A stretch of 64,000 nt of DNA from DATKUC01 sp964553615 (GTDB taxonomy: Bacteria > Spirochaetota > Spirochaetia > DSM-27196 > DATKUC01): assembly GCA_964553615.1 (NCBI GenBank), contig CAZKMA010000016.1:13710-77709 (forward strand). Direction: 5' to 3'. Made by a program: the position numbers and the translations under genes. The notes below the pieces were generated by a model. The model saw nothing but the letters and a program-made list of their open reading frames with translations, was not told where the DNA came from and made no database searches. Of the stretch, positions 35,423 through 44,560 are shown in pieces; positions within the stretch are counted from its first letter, which is position 1, and every line of letters starts with the position of its first letter.

Positions 35423-35707
35423 TTAGGCGCCTTCAAAGATCTGTATCTTCTCGCCAGGGGCAAGCGTTACCAGAGCTTTCTTCCAGCGTGCGGTATAGCC
35501 GCGCTGATACCGCACCCGCTTGGGCTTTCCCTTCACATTTATGACGTTGCATGAAACCGGGTGTACCGTAAACAACGCGTGCACGGCCGACATAATGTCG
35601 ATCTTGCTTGCGTCCGGGTGCACGCGAAAAGCGTACGTACCCTGTTCGCGCTGCGCGTTGCTCTTTTCAGTAAGCAACGGGTGAATGATAATCTTATCAG
35701 CGTCCAT
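35423..35707 (-). CDS. rplW: 50S ribosomal protein L23
   Basis: Sits at the tunnel exit and is the main docking site for trigger factor. The 94 residues contain IIHPLLTEKSNAQREQGTYA, FRVHPDASKIDIMSAVHALF and NVKGKPKRVRYQRGYTARWK. The order rplC-rplD-rplW-rplB is standard. Confidence 0.97.
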   Translation of the reverse strand: MDADKIIIHPLLTEKSNAQREQGTYAFRVHPDASKIDIMSAVHALFTVHPVSCNVINVKGKPKRVRYQRGYTARWKKALVTLAPGEKIQIFEGA

Positions 35708-35724
35708 CTCGCATTACCTTCCGT

Positions 35725-36390
35725 TTAGTTTTCCGAGACTGCCGTAGTTCCGGCAACAGCGACTCGATCCGAAGCGTAGAACTCGTTCAGCGATTTTGCT
35801 GCAGTTTCCAGCATGAGAACGTTCCGACTGTAAAACAGGTCGTGAGCCCGCAGTCTGTCGAAAGACAGGAAAGAAATCGTTGGGATATTGGCCCCGGCAC
35901 GTTTGATCAGAGCGTCGTTATCCTTGAGTATAACCACAGTCTTTTCACCGTTCGCGAGGTTCTTCAGAATAGAGACAAGATCCTTCGTCTTCCCACTCTC
36001 TACAGTGAAGTCTTCAACAATTTTCAAGCTGTCATCCTGAGCCTTCATGCTCAACAGAGACCGGAACGCAAGCCGCTTCACTTTCTTCGGAAGTCGATAC
36101 CCGTAGTCGCGCGGCCGTGGCCCGAAGGCAACTCCACCCCCGACCCAGATCGGCGACTGCTTTGAGCCGGACCGCGCACGCCCCGTACCCTTCTGCTTCC
36201 ACGGTTTCTTGTGCGTACCAAGAACCTCACTTCGGGTCTTGGTTGCCGCAGTTCCAATCCGCAGATTAGCAAGCTCATTCCGAATTGCGTGATAGATTGC
36301 GCCTTCGCTCACCTTGATGCCGAAAACGGCATCATCAAGCTCAATGCTCCGGAGCTCTTTGCCTTCTATCGAAAGGACTTTCTTGTCCAT
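35725..36390 (-). CDS. rplD: 50S ribosomal protein L4
   Basis: A tunnel-lining protein; in E. coli it also represses the S10 operon. The 221 residues include the extended loop KPWKQKGTGRARSGSKQSPI and GPRPRDYGYRLPKKVKRLAF. A 47-base spacer separates it from rplC. No clear L4 leader structure is seen before rpsJ. Confidence 0.97.
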   Translation of the reverse strand: MDKKVLSIEGKELRSIELDDAVFGIKVSEGAIYHAIRNELANLRIGTAATKTRSEVLGTHKKPWKQKGTGRARSGSKQSPIWVGGGVAFGPRPRDYGYRLPKKVKRLAFRSLLSMKAQDDSLKIVEDFTVESGKTKDLVSILKNLANGEKTVVILKDNDALIKRAGANIPTISFLSFDRLRAHDLFYSRNVLMLETAAKSLNEFYASDRVAVAGTTAVSEN

Positions 36391-36437
36391 ATCATCCTCT
36401 TCCTGATATCACCGGTGCCAGTGACCGAACCGCGCTC

Positions 36438-37061
36438 TCAGCCCTTTTTCTTTGCGTCGCGCACAACTACCAGCGAATCTTTCGAGCCTGGTACCGAGCC
36501 GTTCACAAGAATGAGCTGATTTTCCGTATCGATACTGACGACCCGCAGATTCTGAACCGTTCTGCGATCCGCACCCATTCGACCGGCCATCTTACGACCC
36601 TTCAAGGTCTTTGCCGGGTAGGTATTCTGTCCGGTTGACCCGTTCGTCCGATGGAATTTGGAACCATGAGTCTTTCGTCCACCACCGAATCCGTGTCGCT
36701 TCATGACACCCTGAAACCCCTTGCCTTTCGAGGTTCCAATTATGTCGACAAAGAAGAAGTCCGAAAGAACGTCGACTCCAACAGAATCGCCTACTTTGCA
36801 TTCCAGGTCAAAATCCCGCATCTCCACGAGGCTCTTCTTTGGCGAGATACCTTCCTGAAACTGTCCGAGGTACGGCTTTGTTGCTCGTGACGGCTTCATA
36901 TCGTCGGAGCCCAGAACCACGGCACTATACCCATCGTTTTCCATGGTACGGATCCCGACAACCACGTTGGGCTCGGCTTTAATCACCGTAACAGGCGTGA
37001 GCACTCCGGCCTCATCGAACACCTGGGTCATACCGACCTTTTTTCCAATCAGTCCTACCAT
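36438..37061 (-). CDS. rplC: 50S ribosomal protein L3
   Basis: An early assembly protein whose loop reaches the catalytic centre. The 207 residues begin MVGLIGKKVGMTQVFDEAGV and contain GTSKGKGFQGVMKRHGFGGG, KTHGSKFHRTNGSTGQNTYP and KGRKMAGRMGADRRTVQNLR. It follows rpsJ after 15 bases. Confidence 0.98.
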   Translation of the reverse strand: MVGLIGKKVGMTQVFDEAGVLTPVTVIKAEPNVVVGIRTMENDGYSAVVLGSDDMKPSRATKPYLGQFQEGISPKKSLVEMRDFDLECKVGDSVGVDVLSDFFFVDIIGTSKGKGFQGVMKRHGFGGGRKTHGSKFHRTNGSTGQNTYPAKTLKGRKMAGRMGADRRTVQNLRVVSIDTENQLILVNGSVPGSKDSLVVVRDAKKKG

Positions 37062-37076
37062 CGTTTTCCTGCCGTA

Positions 37077-37385
37077 CTACTGCTTGATTTCAACGTCCAC
37101 ACCGGCGGGAAGCTCGAGCTTCATCAGTGCGTCCATAACCGCCGAGGTCGGCTCAATGATGTCAATAAGCCGCTTGTGTGTGCGCATCTCGAACTGCTCC
37201 CGCGCTTTCTTGTTCACATGCGGCGACCGCAAAACGGTAAACTTGTTAATTCGCGTTGGAAGCGGAATTGGTCCAGATACCTTCGCGCCCGACTTCTGAA
37301 CGGTCTGCACTATCGCTTTTGCACTCTGGTCGATCAGCTCGACGTCGAAACCGCGAAGCCTGACGCGTATCTTTTCCGTTGCCAT
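37077..37385 (-). CDS. rpsJ: 30S ribosomal protein S10 (NusE)
   Basis: A head protein that also acts as NusE in antitermination. The ATG at 37385 (MATEKIRVRLRGFDVELIDQ) has GGAGG just upstream and gives 102 residues; a longer frame from 37421 is unlikely. The motif VSGPIPLPTRINKFTVLRSP is diagnostic. It follows tuf by 89 bases and starts the S10 cluster. Confidence 0.97.
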   Translation of the reverse strand: MATEKIRVRLRGFDVELIDQSAKAIVQTVQKSGAKVSGPIPLPTRINKFTVLRSPHVNKKAREQFEMRTHKRLIDIIEPTSAVMDALMKLELPAGVDVEIKQ

Positions 37386-37474
37386 TGATCCTCCGTATTG
37401 GTCCGCATGGGGCCAAACCAAGCGGCCCGTTGCCCGAACTCATTCCGGGCAACAAGGCCTTATTCACTGATCCG

Positions 37475-38665
37475 TTATTCGACGATCTCGATGACCTGAC
37501 CGCTGGCGACCGTCCGACCGCCTTCGCGGATTGCAAACCGGAGCCCCTTATCCATTGCGATCGGGTGCAGAAGTTCAACATTGATCTCGGTATTGTCACC
37601 AGGCATAACCATCTCTTTTCCTTCAGGAAGGGTCACACTGCCGGTGATATCCGTGGTTCTAAAGTAGAATTGCGGCCGATACCCGGAAAAGAACGGGGAA
37701 TGACGCCCGCCCTCGTCCTTGTTCAGGACGTAGACCGTGCCCTTGAACTTGCGGAACGGCTTGATCGACCCGGGCTTTGCAAGGACCTGGCCACGCTCAA
37801 CTTCCTTCTTGTCGGTACCACGAAGCAGACAACCAATGTTATCTCCCGCCTGCCCCTGATCCAGCAGCTTGTTGAACATTTCAACGCCGGTGACTACCGT
37901 GTCGGCGGTATCCTTGATACCGACAATCTCGACCTTGTCGTTCACCTTCACAATACCGGTTTGAACACGGCCGGTGACAACAGTTCCTCGACCCTGGATC
38001 GAAAAGACATCTTCGATCGGCATAAGGAAGTCCTTATCCACTGCACGTTCCGGCAGAGGGAAATAGGTGTCCATTGCCTCGAGAAGTTCGGAAATACACT
38101 TGGTCTTTCCATCGTCCTCCGGATTCTCCATTGCCTCGAATGCGCTGCCACGGATAACCGGAATATCGTCCCCCGGAAACTGATTGGCCTTCAGGAGGTC
38201 ACGAACCTCTTCTTCGACCAGATCGATCAATTCGGGGTCGTCAACCTGATCAGTCTTGTTCAGGAAAACAATTATTGAAGGCACACCGACCTGACGAGCA
38301 AGGAGCACATGCTCTTTTGTCTGCGCCATTGCACCGTCGGTAGCCGAAACAACCAGCACCGCACCGTCCATCTGTGCCGCACCGGTAATCATGTTCTTGA
38401 TGTAGTCCGCATGTCCCGGACAGTCAACATGGGCGTAGTGCCGATTAGCGGTTTGATACTCAACGTGACGGGTGTTGATTGTGATACCGCGCGCCTTCTC
38501 TTCCGGCGCATTGTCGATATCCTCGTACTTCATCACCTTACTGCCCGTACCTTTCGAGCAGAACATGGTGATAGCTGCCGTCAGCGTTGTCTTGCCATGG
38601 TCGACGTGACCGATGGTGCCGACGTTGATATGAGGCTTGGTTCTCTCAAACTTTTCCTTCGCCAT
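37475..38665 (-). CDS. tuf: Elongation factor Tu
   Basis: Delivers aminoacyl-tRNA to the ribosome, 396 residues. GTPase motifs are GHVDHGKTT (G1), DCPGHADYIKNMITG (G3) and FLNKTDQVDD (G4, NKTD in place of the usual NKCD). The C-terminus has the usual barrels (PSIKPFRKFKGTVYVLNKDE). The ATG at 38665 has a perfect AAGGAGG site. A strong promoter lies about 160 bases upstream. The gene directly precedes rpsJ, with no fusA in this str-like cluster. Confidence 0.98.
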   Translation of the reverse strand: MAKEKFERTKPHINVGTIGHVDHGKTTLTAAITMFCSKGTGSKVMKYEDIDNAPEEKARGITINTRHVEYQTANRHYAHVDCPGHADYIKNMITGAAQMDGAVLVVSATDGAMAQTKEHVLLARQVGVPSIIVFLNKTDQVDDPELIDLVEEEVRDLLKANQFPGDDIPVIRGSAFEAMENPEDDGKTKCISELLEAMDTYFPLPERAVDKDFLMPIEDVFSIQGRGTVVTGRVQTGIVKVNDKVEIVGIKDTADTVVTGVEMFNKLLDQGQAGDNIGCLLRGTDKKEVERGQVLAKPGSIKPFRKFKGTVYVLNKDEGGRHSPFFSGYRPQFYFRTTDITGSVTLPEGKEMVMPGDNTEINVELLHPIAMDKGLRFAIREGGRTVASGQVIEIVE

Positions 38666-38675
38666 TACGTCCTCC

Positions 38676-38689
38676 TTGCGATTTCGCAA
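38676..38689 (-). promoter_or_regulatory. Hairpin next to the tuf ribosome-binding site
   Basis: On the minus strand TTGCG-AAAT-CGCAA forms a 5-base-pair stem that ends right at the GGAGG of tuf. A stem this close to the ribosome-binding site could tune initiation. This is inference. Confidence 0.4.
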
Positions 38690-38824
38690 ACAACGTTCGT
38701 TTTCGTCTACACTCGAAGCGAAATTCGCTCCGTCCACCCGTAGCCGAGAAGGCCGTGATCCGCACGGAAAACAGCGCAACCTCATTCGCGTCGGGTCGAT
38801 TGCTTCGTAGATTTGAAGAATTGC

Positions 38825-38853
38825 ATTTTAGGGAGTTGGTCGCGCTTTGTCAA
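38825..38853 (-). promoter_or_regulatory. Strong promoter for tuf and the S10 cluster
   Basis: On the minus strand a consensus TTGACA (38848-38853), a 17-base spacer and TAAAAT (38825-38830). The start point would be near 38818, giving a leader of about 150 bases before tuf. Confidence 0.8.
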
Positions 38854-38883
38854 GTCGGCTTCCGCCGAACAAAACATGACCGT

Positions 38884-38902
38884 CCGGTTCTCTCAGAACC
38901 GG
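38884..38902. repeat. Perfect inverted repeat upstream of the tuf promoter
   Basis: CCGGTTCT and AGAACCGG separated by CTC, 30 bases upstream of the tuf -35 element. No T run follows on either strand, so it may be a protein-binding dyad or a weak terminator of the rpsLG transcript. Confidence 0.5.
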
Positions 38903-39259
38903 TGTAGGTTGGCGGAAATCAGTCGGCACACCAACGGAGTGCCATGTACATCCGGAAAACTCCAGCTGTACGCTGAACCACCTTACCATCTCCGTGCAAT
39001 CCGTCGGAGCCGCAAAAGCGGCCCCAGGGAACACACCCTTCACAGGATGATTGGTTTGGTCCGTTGCGGTCTGTCTGGCCGGCGATACTATTCTGTACAG
39101 ACTTTTTCGTCTGCCGCGCCGCCGTCCACAGGACCACATTCATTGCACGCAATTCCTGCTGCGCAATGAAAGTACCATAAACAGTCTTTATAGACAACCC
39201 CTCGGTAGGGATTTCAGTTTCAGTCGATCTGGATACACGCTCGAAAGAAGAACCCCCGC

Positions 39260-39730
39260 CTACCAGCGGTAGTGAGCAAACGCACGGTTGGCGTCCGCCA
39301 TTCTGTGTGTATCTTCCTTCTTCTTGAACGCGGTACCGGTGGCATTGAACGCATCCAGCAATTCAGCGCTCAGCTTCTGGCTCATCGACTTGCCCGAACG
39401 AGCCCGGGCGGCGTTGATAATCCACCTCATGGCCAGAGCTTCTCGCCGCGACTCTCGAATTTCCACCGGAACCTGGTAGGTTGAACCACCTACCCGACGG
39501 GACTTCACTTCAAGTGCCGGCTTCACATTCTCCAGAGCCTTTGCAAAGACTTCGGAAGCATCCTTGTCGGAGTTCTTCGCAACAATTTCCAGCGCTTCGT
39601 ACATGACGCGGGTTGTTGTCGACTTCTTCCCGTCCTGCATCATCCGGCGAATAAACTTCGTTATTGCCACACTATTGTACCGAGGATCCGGTCCTGAAAT
39701 GGTCGGTGGCGTTACTTTTCGTCTTGGCAT
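39260..39730 (-). CDS. rpsG: 30S ribosomal protein S7
   Basis: An assembly-initiating head protein at the mRNA exit channel, 156 residues. Diagnostic parts are MPRRKVTPPTISGPDPRYNS, IRRMMQDGKKSTTTRVMYEA, RRVGGSTYQVPVEIRESRRE and MAKNRAFAHYRW-like end ADANRAFAHYRW. It follows rpsL by 11 bases. fusA, which normally comes next, is not present. Confidence 0.98.
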   Translation of the reverse strand: MPRRKVTPPTISGPDPRYNSVAITKFIRRMMQDGKKSTTTRVMYEALEIVAKNSDKDASEVFAKALENVKPALEVKSRRVGGSTYQVPVEIRESRREALAMRWIINAARARSGKSMSQKLSAELLDAFNATGTAFKKKEDTHRMADANRAFAHYRW

Positions 39731-39741
39731 TCCCTGTCTCC

Positions 39742-40116
39742 CTACGCCTTTGGCCGTTTCGTGCCGTACTTGGAACGAGCCTTGCGCCTGTCCTCAACAC
39801 CAAGCGTGTCTTTGGCACCGCGAATTATGTGATACCGGACACCAGGAAGGTCTTTGACGCGTCCACCGCGAAGAAGAACAACCGAATGCTCCTGCAGATT
39901 ATGACCGATTCCCGGAATGTAAGCAGTTACCTCAATTCCGTTCGAAAGACGCACACGCGCAACTTTCCGGAGTGCCGAGTTCGGTTTTTTGGGCGTAACC
40001 GTCATAACACGCGTGCATACGCCACGCTTCTGCGGACAGGACTGCAGAGCCGGCGACTTCGTGCCTTTCCGAATCTCTTTTCGCCCGTTTCTGATAAGCT
40101 GATTGATCGTAGGCAT
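39742..40116 (-). CDS. rpsL: 30S ribosomal protein S12
   Basis: The decoding-centre protein that is the classic streptomycin-resistance target. The 124 residues begin MPTINQLIRNGRKEIRKGTK and contain CPQKRGVCTRVMTVTPKKPN. The lysine of TPKKPNS that mutates in streptomycin-resistant strains is wild type. A promoter lies 120 bases upstream. Confidence 0.98.
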   Translation of the reverse strand: MPTINQLIRNGRKEIRKGTKSPALQSCPQKRGVCTRVMTVTPKKPNSALRKVARVRLSNGIEVTAYIPGIGHNLQEHSVVLLRGGRVKDLPGVRYHIIRGAKDTLGVEDRRKARSKYGTKRPKA

Positions 40117-40245
40117 CTACCCTAATCTCTCCTCAAGATTCTTTTTACTGCATTGCGTGCTCGACCAAGCGACGGCGGACCGACGAACGGCCATACCGTC
40201 ACGAGCATCGCACGAATTTCCACCTGGAGTTGCTGCAGAGACTGA

Positions 40246-40274
40246 ACTCTAACAGCCGGATGCGAAAAAGTCAA
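40246..40274 (-). promoter_or_regulatory. Promoter for rpsL-rpsG
   Basis: On the minus strand TTGACT (40269-40274), a 17-base spacer and TAGAGT (40246-40251). The start point would be near 40239, leaving a leader of about 120 bases. Its -35 element directly abuts the hairpin after rpoC. Confidence 0.65.
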
Positions 40275-40298
40275 GCGGGCCCCGAATAGCCGACCCGC
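40275..40298 (-). terminator. Terminator-like hairpin after rpoC
   Basis: A GC-rich stem of seven pairs (GCGGGTC with GGCCCGC, one G-T pair) lies 18 bases after the rpoC stop. The following bases TTGACTTTTT serve both as an imperfect T run and as the -35 of the rpsL promoter. Confidence 0.5.
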
Positions 40299-40315
40299 AA
40301 CCGCTCGTCCTTCAA

Positions 40316-43300
40316 TTACTCCTGATACGCCTCAATCTCCGCTCGTGCCCGTTCGGCAGTCGCTGAAACCTTGTCCTCTTTTTCGCGCTCTTCGAGGATT
40401 CGCTGCATGTGAGCGTCCAGGTCCTCCTGATTCTCACCAAAGAGCCGTACATTCCGGTACTGTCGCATACCGGTTCCCGCAGGAATGAGATGCCCGATAA
40501 TGACATTTTCCTTCAAACCGCGCAGGCTGTCGGTGGACCCGGCAATTGCAGCGTTCGTGAGCACCCGGGTTGTCTCCTGAAAGCTCGCGGCCGAGATGAA
40601 ACTGTCAATATTCAGACTTGCTCGCGTTATTCCGAGGAGCAGCGGCCGGCCGACCGCGGGTTGACCACCTTCACGTTCCACCTTGTGGTTTTCCTCATGG
40701 AAACGATGCTTGTCTACCTGCTGACCGTAGATAAAATTGGTATCTCCAACCTGAACAATCTCAATCTTCCGCATCATCTGCCGGACAATGACTCCGATGT
40801 GCTTGTCGTTGATGTTGACGCCCTGCAGCCGATATACTTCCTGGATTTCATTCATCAGAAACGCCTGAAGTGCATTTTCACCCTTGATGAACAGAAAGTC
40901 ATGCGGGTCGATGTTTCCATCACACAGCATGTCGGCGGCTTCCACCATGTCTCCCTCGCGAACGAGCAGATGCTTGCCCATGGGAACCATGTGCTTGTAT
41001 TCCTTGCCGTGCGGGTCTTCGACATTGATAACCCGTTTGCCCTTCGCAATTCCCTTGAAGTGCACGGTACCCGATATCTGAGATAGCACCGCCGAGTTCT
41101 TGGGTCGCCGCGCTTCGAATAGTTCACCGACCCGAGGAAGACCACCAGTTATGTCCCTGGTTTTTACGCTTTCCTTGAGGATCTTGGCAATTGTCCGCCC
41201 CGTCTTGACCTTGTTGCCGTCGGACACATTGAGGTACGCGCCGCCCGGCAGATAGTAGGTTGCAAGTTCGGTGCCTTGAACGTCCTGAATAATGACTCGA
41301 GGCTGAAGAGACTCGAGCGTAAACTCGGTTATCTTCTTTTCTATATTTCCCGTGTCCTCGTTCACTTCTTCTTTCAGCGTGGTTCCCAGGACGATATCCT
41401 CGTAGTGGACAACACCGTCAAACTCGGAAATGATCGGCTCGCTGAACGGGTCGAAAGTGGCAATCGATTCCTCCGCTTTCACGAGGTCTCCAGACTTGAC
41501 CAGCAATTGACCACCGTTCCGTACTTCTACTTTCTGTTCCTGAGCCACAAGGTAGAGCGAGCTCTCCTTCCGGACGGCATAGCCGTTCTCGGTTGCAAGA
41601 ATCTCCTCTTTGCCACGCTTCAGGATGCCCTGGCCTTTGACGACTTTCTCACCCTCTTCGACCAGGAGTTTGTCTTTCGCCTCTATGTCCAGAACCTTGA
41701 GCACGCGGCTTACCAGGACGAATCCCTTCCGCGTAAAGAGGGTATCCCCATTTTCCAGAGTGACCACACTTCCCCGTATATCGCGAACGATAACCGGGTA
41801 GCGCAGATAGGTCCGGTTTTCTTCACTGCCCTTGGTCGCTGCACCGCCGATATGGAAGGTTCGCATGGTAAGCTGGGTGCCCGGCTGCCCGATGGACTGT
41901 GCGGCTATAATGCCGACCGCTTCGCCGATATCCACGGTCTTGTTCCGTGCGAGATTTCGACCGTAACACTTGCGACAGACGCCGTACTTCGCCTCACAGG
42001 TCAGAACCGTGCGAATCCGAACACTTTCAATTCCCGCCTCTTCGATCTGAACGGAAAGTTCGTCGCCGATTTCCTCATTGACGTCCACCAGGATTTCACC
42101 GGTAATCGGGTGCTTGACCCGCTCCAGTGTGAATCGCCCGGCAATTCTGTCCGCCAGTGTCTCGACGATTTCTTCTCCGTCCTTCAGGGCGCGCATTTCC
42201 AGCCCGTTGATAGTGCCGCAGTCTTCATCGTTCACGACAACGTCCTGAGCAATGTCAACAAGCCGTCGGGTAAGATACCCGGCATCCGCGGTCTTCAATG
42301 CGGTGTCGGCAAGTCCCTTTCGGGCGCCGTTGGTGGAAATGAAGAACTCGATGACAGACAGCCCTTCCTTGAAGTTCGACCGGATCGGCAGCTCGATAAT
42401 ATCACCACTCGGTTTCGCCATGAGGCCACGCATACCCGCAAGCTGTCGGATCTGACTCCTGCTTCCGCGAGCACCGGAGTTCGCCATCATGTAGACCGGA
42501 TTGAAGCCTGCCTCGTCTTCCTTCAGCCGACGCATCATTTCATTTGTAAGGTCTTCGTTCGTCTTGCTCCAGACTTCGACTACACGGTTATACCGCTCTT
42601 CGTTGGTAATGTGTCCCTGCTGATACTGGCTCTGGATGGACTCGACTTCGGTATTGGCCTTGGAGATCATGTCCTTTTTGCTTTCAGGAATGATTATGTC
42701 TTCCATGCCGATGGTCGCGCCAAATATCGTCGCATACCGGAAACCCATCCGCTTGATTGCATCGAGCATGCGCACCGTTACGTGCGAACCGTGCTCTGCA
42801 TACACGCGACCAATGAGCGCACGCAGCTCCTTGTCTCCCATCGAATAGTTGACATAACCAATCTCCGTGGGAAGCGCTTCATTGAGAAGCAGCCGGCCGA
42901 CGGTGGTCTCCATTATCTCGCCATTTACCGGCACGTTAACCAGGGCCTGATAGTCAATGGCTCTTGCTTCGAGCGCGAGGATTGCGTACTCGACGCTCGG
43001 GAACCGCTTGCCCTCGCCTTTTGCCCCCTTTCGATCCCGCGTCAGGTAGTTGATCCCCAGGACCATGTCCTGACTCGGGAAGACTATCGGCTTGCCGCTG
43101 GCGGGGTTGAGCAGGTTACGGCTGGAAAGCATGAGAGTCCAGCATTCAATCTGAGCGGCTTGCGTCAGAGGAACATGCACCGCCATCTGATCGCCATCGA
43201 AGTCCGCGTTGAATGCATGGCAGACAAGCGGATGCAGCTTTATGGCCTTCCCACCGACAAGGACCGGTTCAAACGCCTGGATCCCGAGACGGTGAAGTGT

Positions 43301-44548
43301 GGGGGCACGGTTCAGGAGAACCGGATGCTCTCTGACAACTTCGTCGAGCACCGCCCAGACTTCCGGGGTTTCCTGCTCGACAAGAGTCTTTGCCTTCTTG
43401 ATATTGTAGACAACGTCTTTTTCCACGAGCTTCTTCATAATGAAGGGCTTGTACAGCTCGAGCGCCATCTTCGTGGGAAGACCGCACTGATGCAGCTGGA
43501 GCTCGGGACCCACGACGATGACCGACCGACCGGAATAATCGACGCGTTTTCCAAGGAGATTCTGGCGGAAGCGGCCCTGTTTTCCTTTCAGCATATCCGA
43601 CAGGGATTTCAATGGGCGATTCGAGGCGCCCTTGACCACCCGTTTCTTCTTGGAGTTGTCAAACAGCGCGTCCACCGCTTCCTGCAACATCCGTTTCTCG
43701 TTGCGGATAATGATGTCGGGCGCGTTCAAGGCCATGAGCCTCTTCAGACGGTTGTTTCGGTTAATGACGCGACGATAGAGATCGTTCAGGTCACTGGTGG
43801 CAAACCGGCCACCATCCAGCTGAACCATGGGACGCAGCTCGGGTGGGATGACCGGAATGACGTCGAGAATCATCCATTCCGGCTTGTTCCCGGAGTCCCG
43901 GAAGTTCTCCACAATTTCAATGCGCTTCAACAGCCGCTTGTCGGCCTTCGCGCCCTTTTCGATCATTGTCTGGCGAAGCTCGGTCGAGAGCGTATCGAGA
44001 TCCAGCCCCTCCAGCAACGTTCGGATAGCCTCGGCTCCAATTCCCGCCGAAAAACTCATTCCGTATCGTTCTTTCGCCTCGTTGTACTCTTCCTCGGTGA
44101 GCAGCTCCATCTTCTTCAGATCGGTGTCTCCCGAGTCAATTACTATGTATTTCTCATAGTAGAGAATGGAACGAAGCGCGGCGATCGTCAGGTCGAGAAG
44201 CAGTCCCATCCGGGACGGAACCGAACGATAGTACCAGATGTGCGAAACCGGAGACGCGAGCTCGATATGTCCCATCCGTTCGCGACGAACCTTGAAGTGG
44301 GTAACTTCTACACCGCATCGGTCGCAAATCACACCCTTGTACCGGATGGACTTGAACTTTCCGCAGTAACACTCCCACTCCTTGGTGGTCCCGAAGATAC
44401 GCTCACAGAACAACCCGTCTTTCTCCGGGCGGAGCGTGCGGTAATTGATGGTTTCGGGTTTCTTGACCTCGCCGTAACTCCACGCGCGGATATGGTCCGG
44501 CGAGGCAAGGCGAATCATAATGCTGTCAAAGTCCTGGATATCTCGCAT
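40316..44548 (-). CDS. rpoC: RNA polymerase subunit beta-prime
   Basis: One half of the RNA polymerase active site, 1410 residues. It has the N-terminal zinc site (ECYCGKFKSIRYKGVICDRC), the catalytic NADFDGDQMAVHVPL with three Asp that hold magnesium, the second zinc region (CEAKYGVCRKCYGRNL) and VGIIAAQSIGQPGTQLTMRT. Length is close to E. coli. It starts 12 bases after rpoB. Confidence 0.98.
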   Translation of the reverse strand: MRDIQDFDSIMIRLASPDHIRAWSYGEVKKPETINYRTLRPEKDGLFCERIFGTTKEWECYCGKFKSIRYKGVICDRCGVEVTHFKVRRERMGHIELASPVSHIWYYRSVPSRMGLLLDLTIAALRSILYYEKYIVIDSGDTDLKKMELLTEEEYNEAKERYGMSFSAGIGAEAIRTLLEGLDLDTLSTELRQTMIEKGAKADKRLLKRIEIVENFRDSGNKPEWMILDVIPVIPPELRPMVQLDGGRFATSDLNDLYRRVINRNNRLKRLMALNAPDIIIRNEKRMLQEAVDALFDNSKKKRVVKGASNRPLKSLSDMLKGKQGRFRQNLLGKRVDYSGRSVIVVGPELQLHQCGLPTKMALELYKPFIMKKLVEKDVVYNIKKAKTLVEQETPEVWAVLDEVVREHPVLLNRAPTLHRLGIQAFEPVLVGGKAIKLHPLVCHAFNADFDGDQMAVHVPLTQAAQIECWTLMLSSRNLLNPASGKPIVFPSQDMVLGINYLTRDRKGAKGEGKRFPSVEYAILALEARAIDYQALVNVPVNGEIMETTVGRLLLNEALPTEIGYVNYSMGDKELRALIGRVYAEHGSHVTVRMLDAIKRMGFRYATIFGATIGMEDIIIPESKKDMISKANTEVESIQSQYQQGHITNEERYNRVVEVWSKTNEDLTNEMMRRLKEDEAGFNPVYMMANSGARGSRSQIRQLAGMRGLMAKPSGDIIELPIRSNFKEGLSVIEFFISTNGARKGLADTALKTADAGYLTRRLVDIAQDVVVNDEDCGTINGLEMRALKDGEEIVETLADRIAGRFTLERVKHPITGEILVDVNEEIGDELSVQIEEAGIESVRIRTVLTCEAKYGVCRKCYGRNLARNKTVDIGEAVGIIAAQSIGQPGTQLTMRTFHIGGAATKGSEENRTYLRYPVIVRDIRGSVVTLENGDTLFTRKGFVLVSRVLKVLDIEAKDKLLVEEGEKVVKGQGILKRGKEEILATENGYAVRKESSLYLVAQEQKVEVRNGGQLLVKSGDLVKAEESIATFDPFSEPIISEFDGVVHYEDIVLGTTLKEEVNEDTGNIEKKITEFTLESLQPRVIIQDVQGTELATYYLPGGAYLNVSDGNKVKTGRTIAKILKESVKTRDITGGLPRVGELFEARRPKNSAVLSQISGTVHFKGIAKGKRVINVEDPHGKEYKHMVPMGKHLLVREGDMVEAADMLCDGNIDPHDFLFIKGENALQAFLMNEIQEVYRLQGVNINDKHIGVIVRQMMRKIEIVQVGDTNFIYGQQVDKHRFHEENHKVEREGGQPAVGRPLLLGITRASLNIDSFISAASFQETTRVLTNAAIAGSTDSLRGLKENVIIGHLIPAGTGMRQYRNVRLFGENQEDLDAHMQRILEEREKEDKVSATAERARAEIEAYQE

Positions 44549-44560
44549 GTGCGCTACTCC

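Larger units (their letters stand above)
38666..39259. other. 594-base spacer between rpsG and tuf
   Basis: The longest gene-free stretch in the window, at the place where fusA stands in many bacteria. It holds the tuf promoter (38825-38853), a leader of about 150 bases, a perfect 8-base-pair hairpin (38884-38902), and a 5-base-pair stem GCCGC/GCGGC (39009-39022). I see no convincing protein frame, no tRNA and no relic of fusA. The remaining 350 bases show nothing I recognise. Confidence 0.7.

Noticed and set aside
38813..39272. Several 70-118-codon frames on both strands of the rpsG-tuf spacer
   Set aside because: They overlap the tuf promoter or each other, lack ribosome-binding sites and show no family features.
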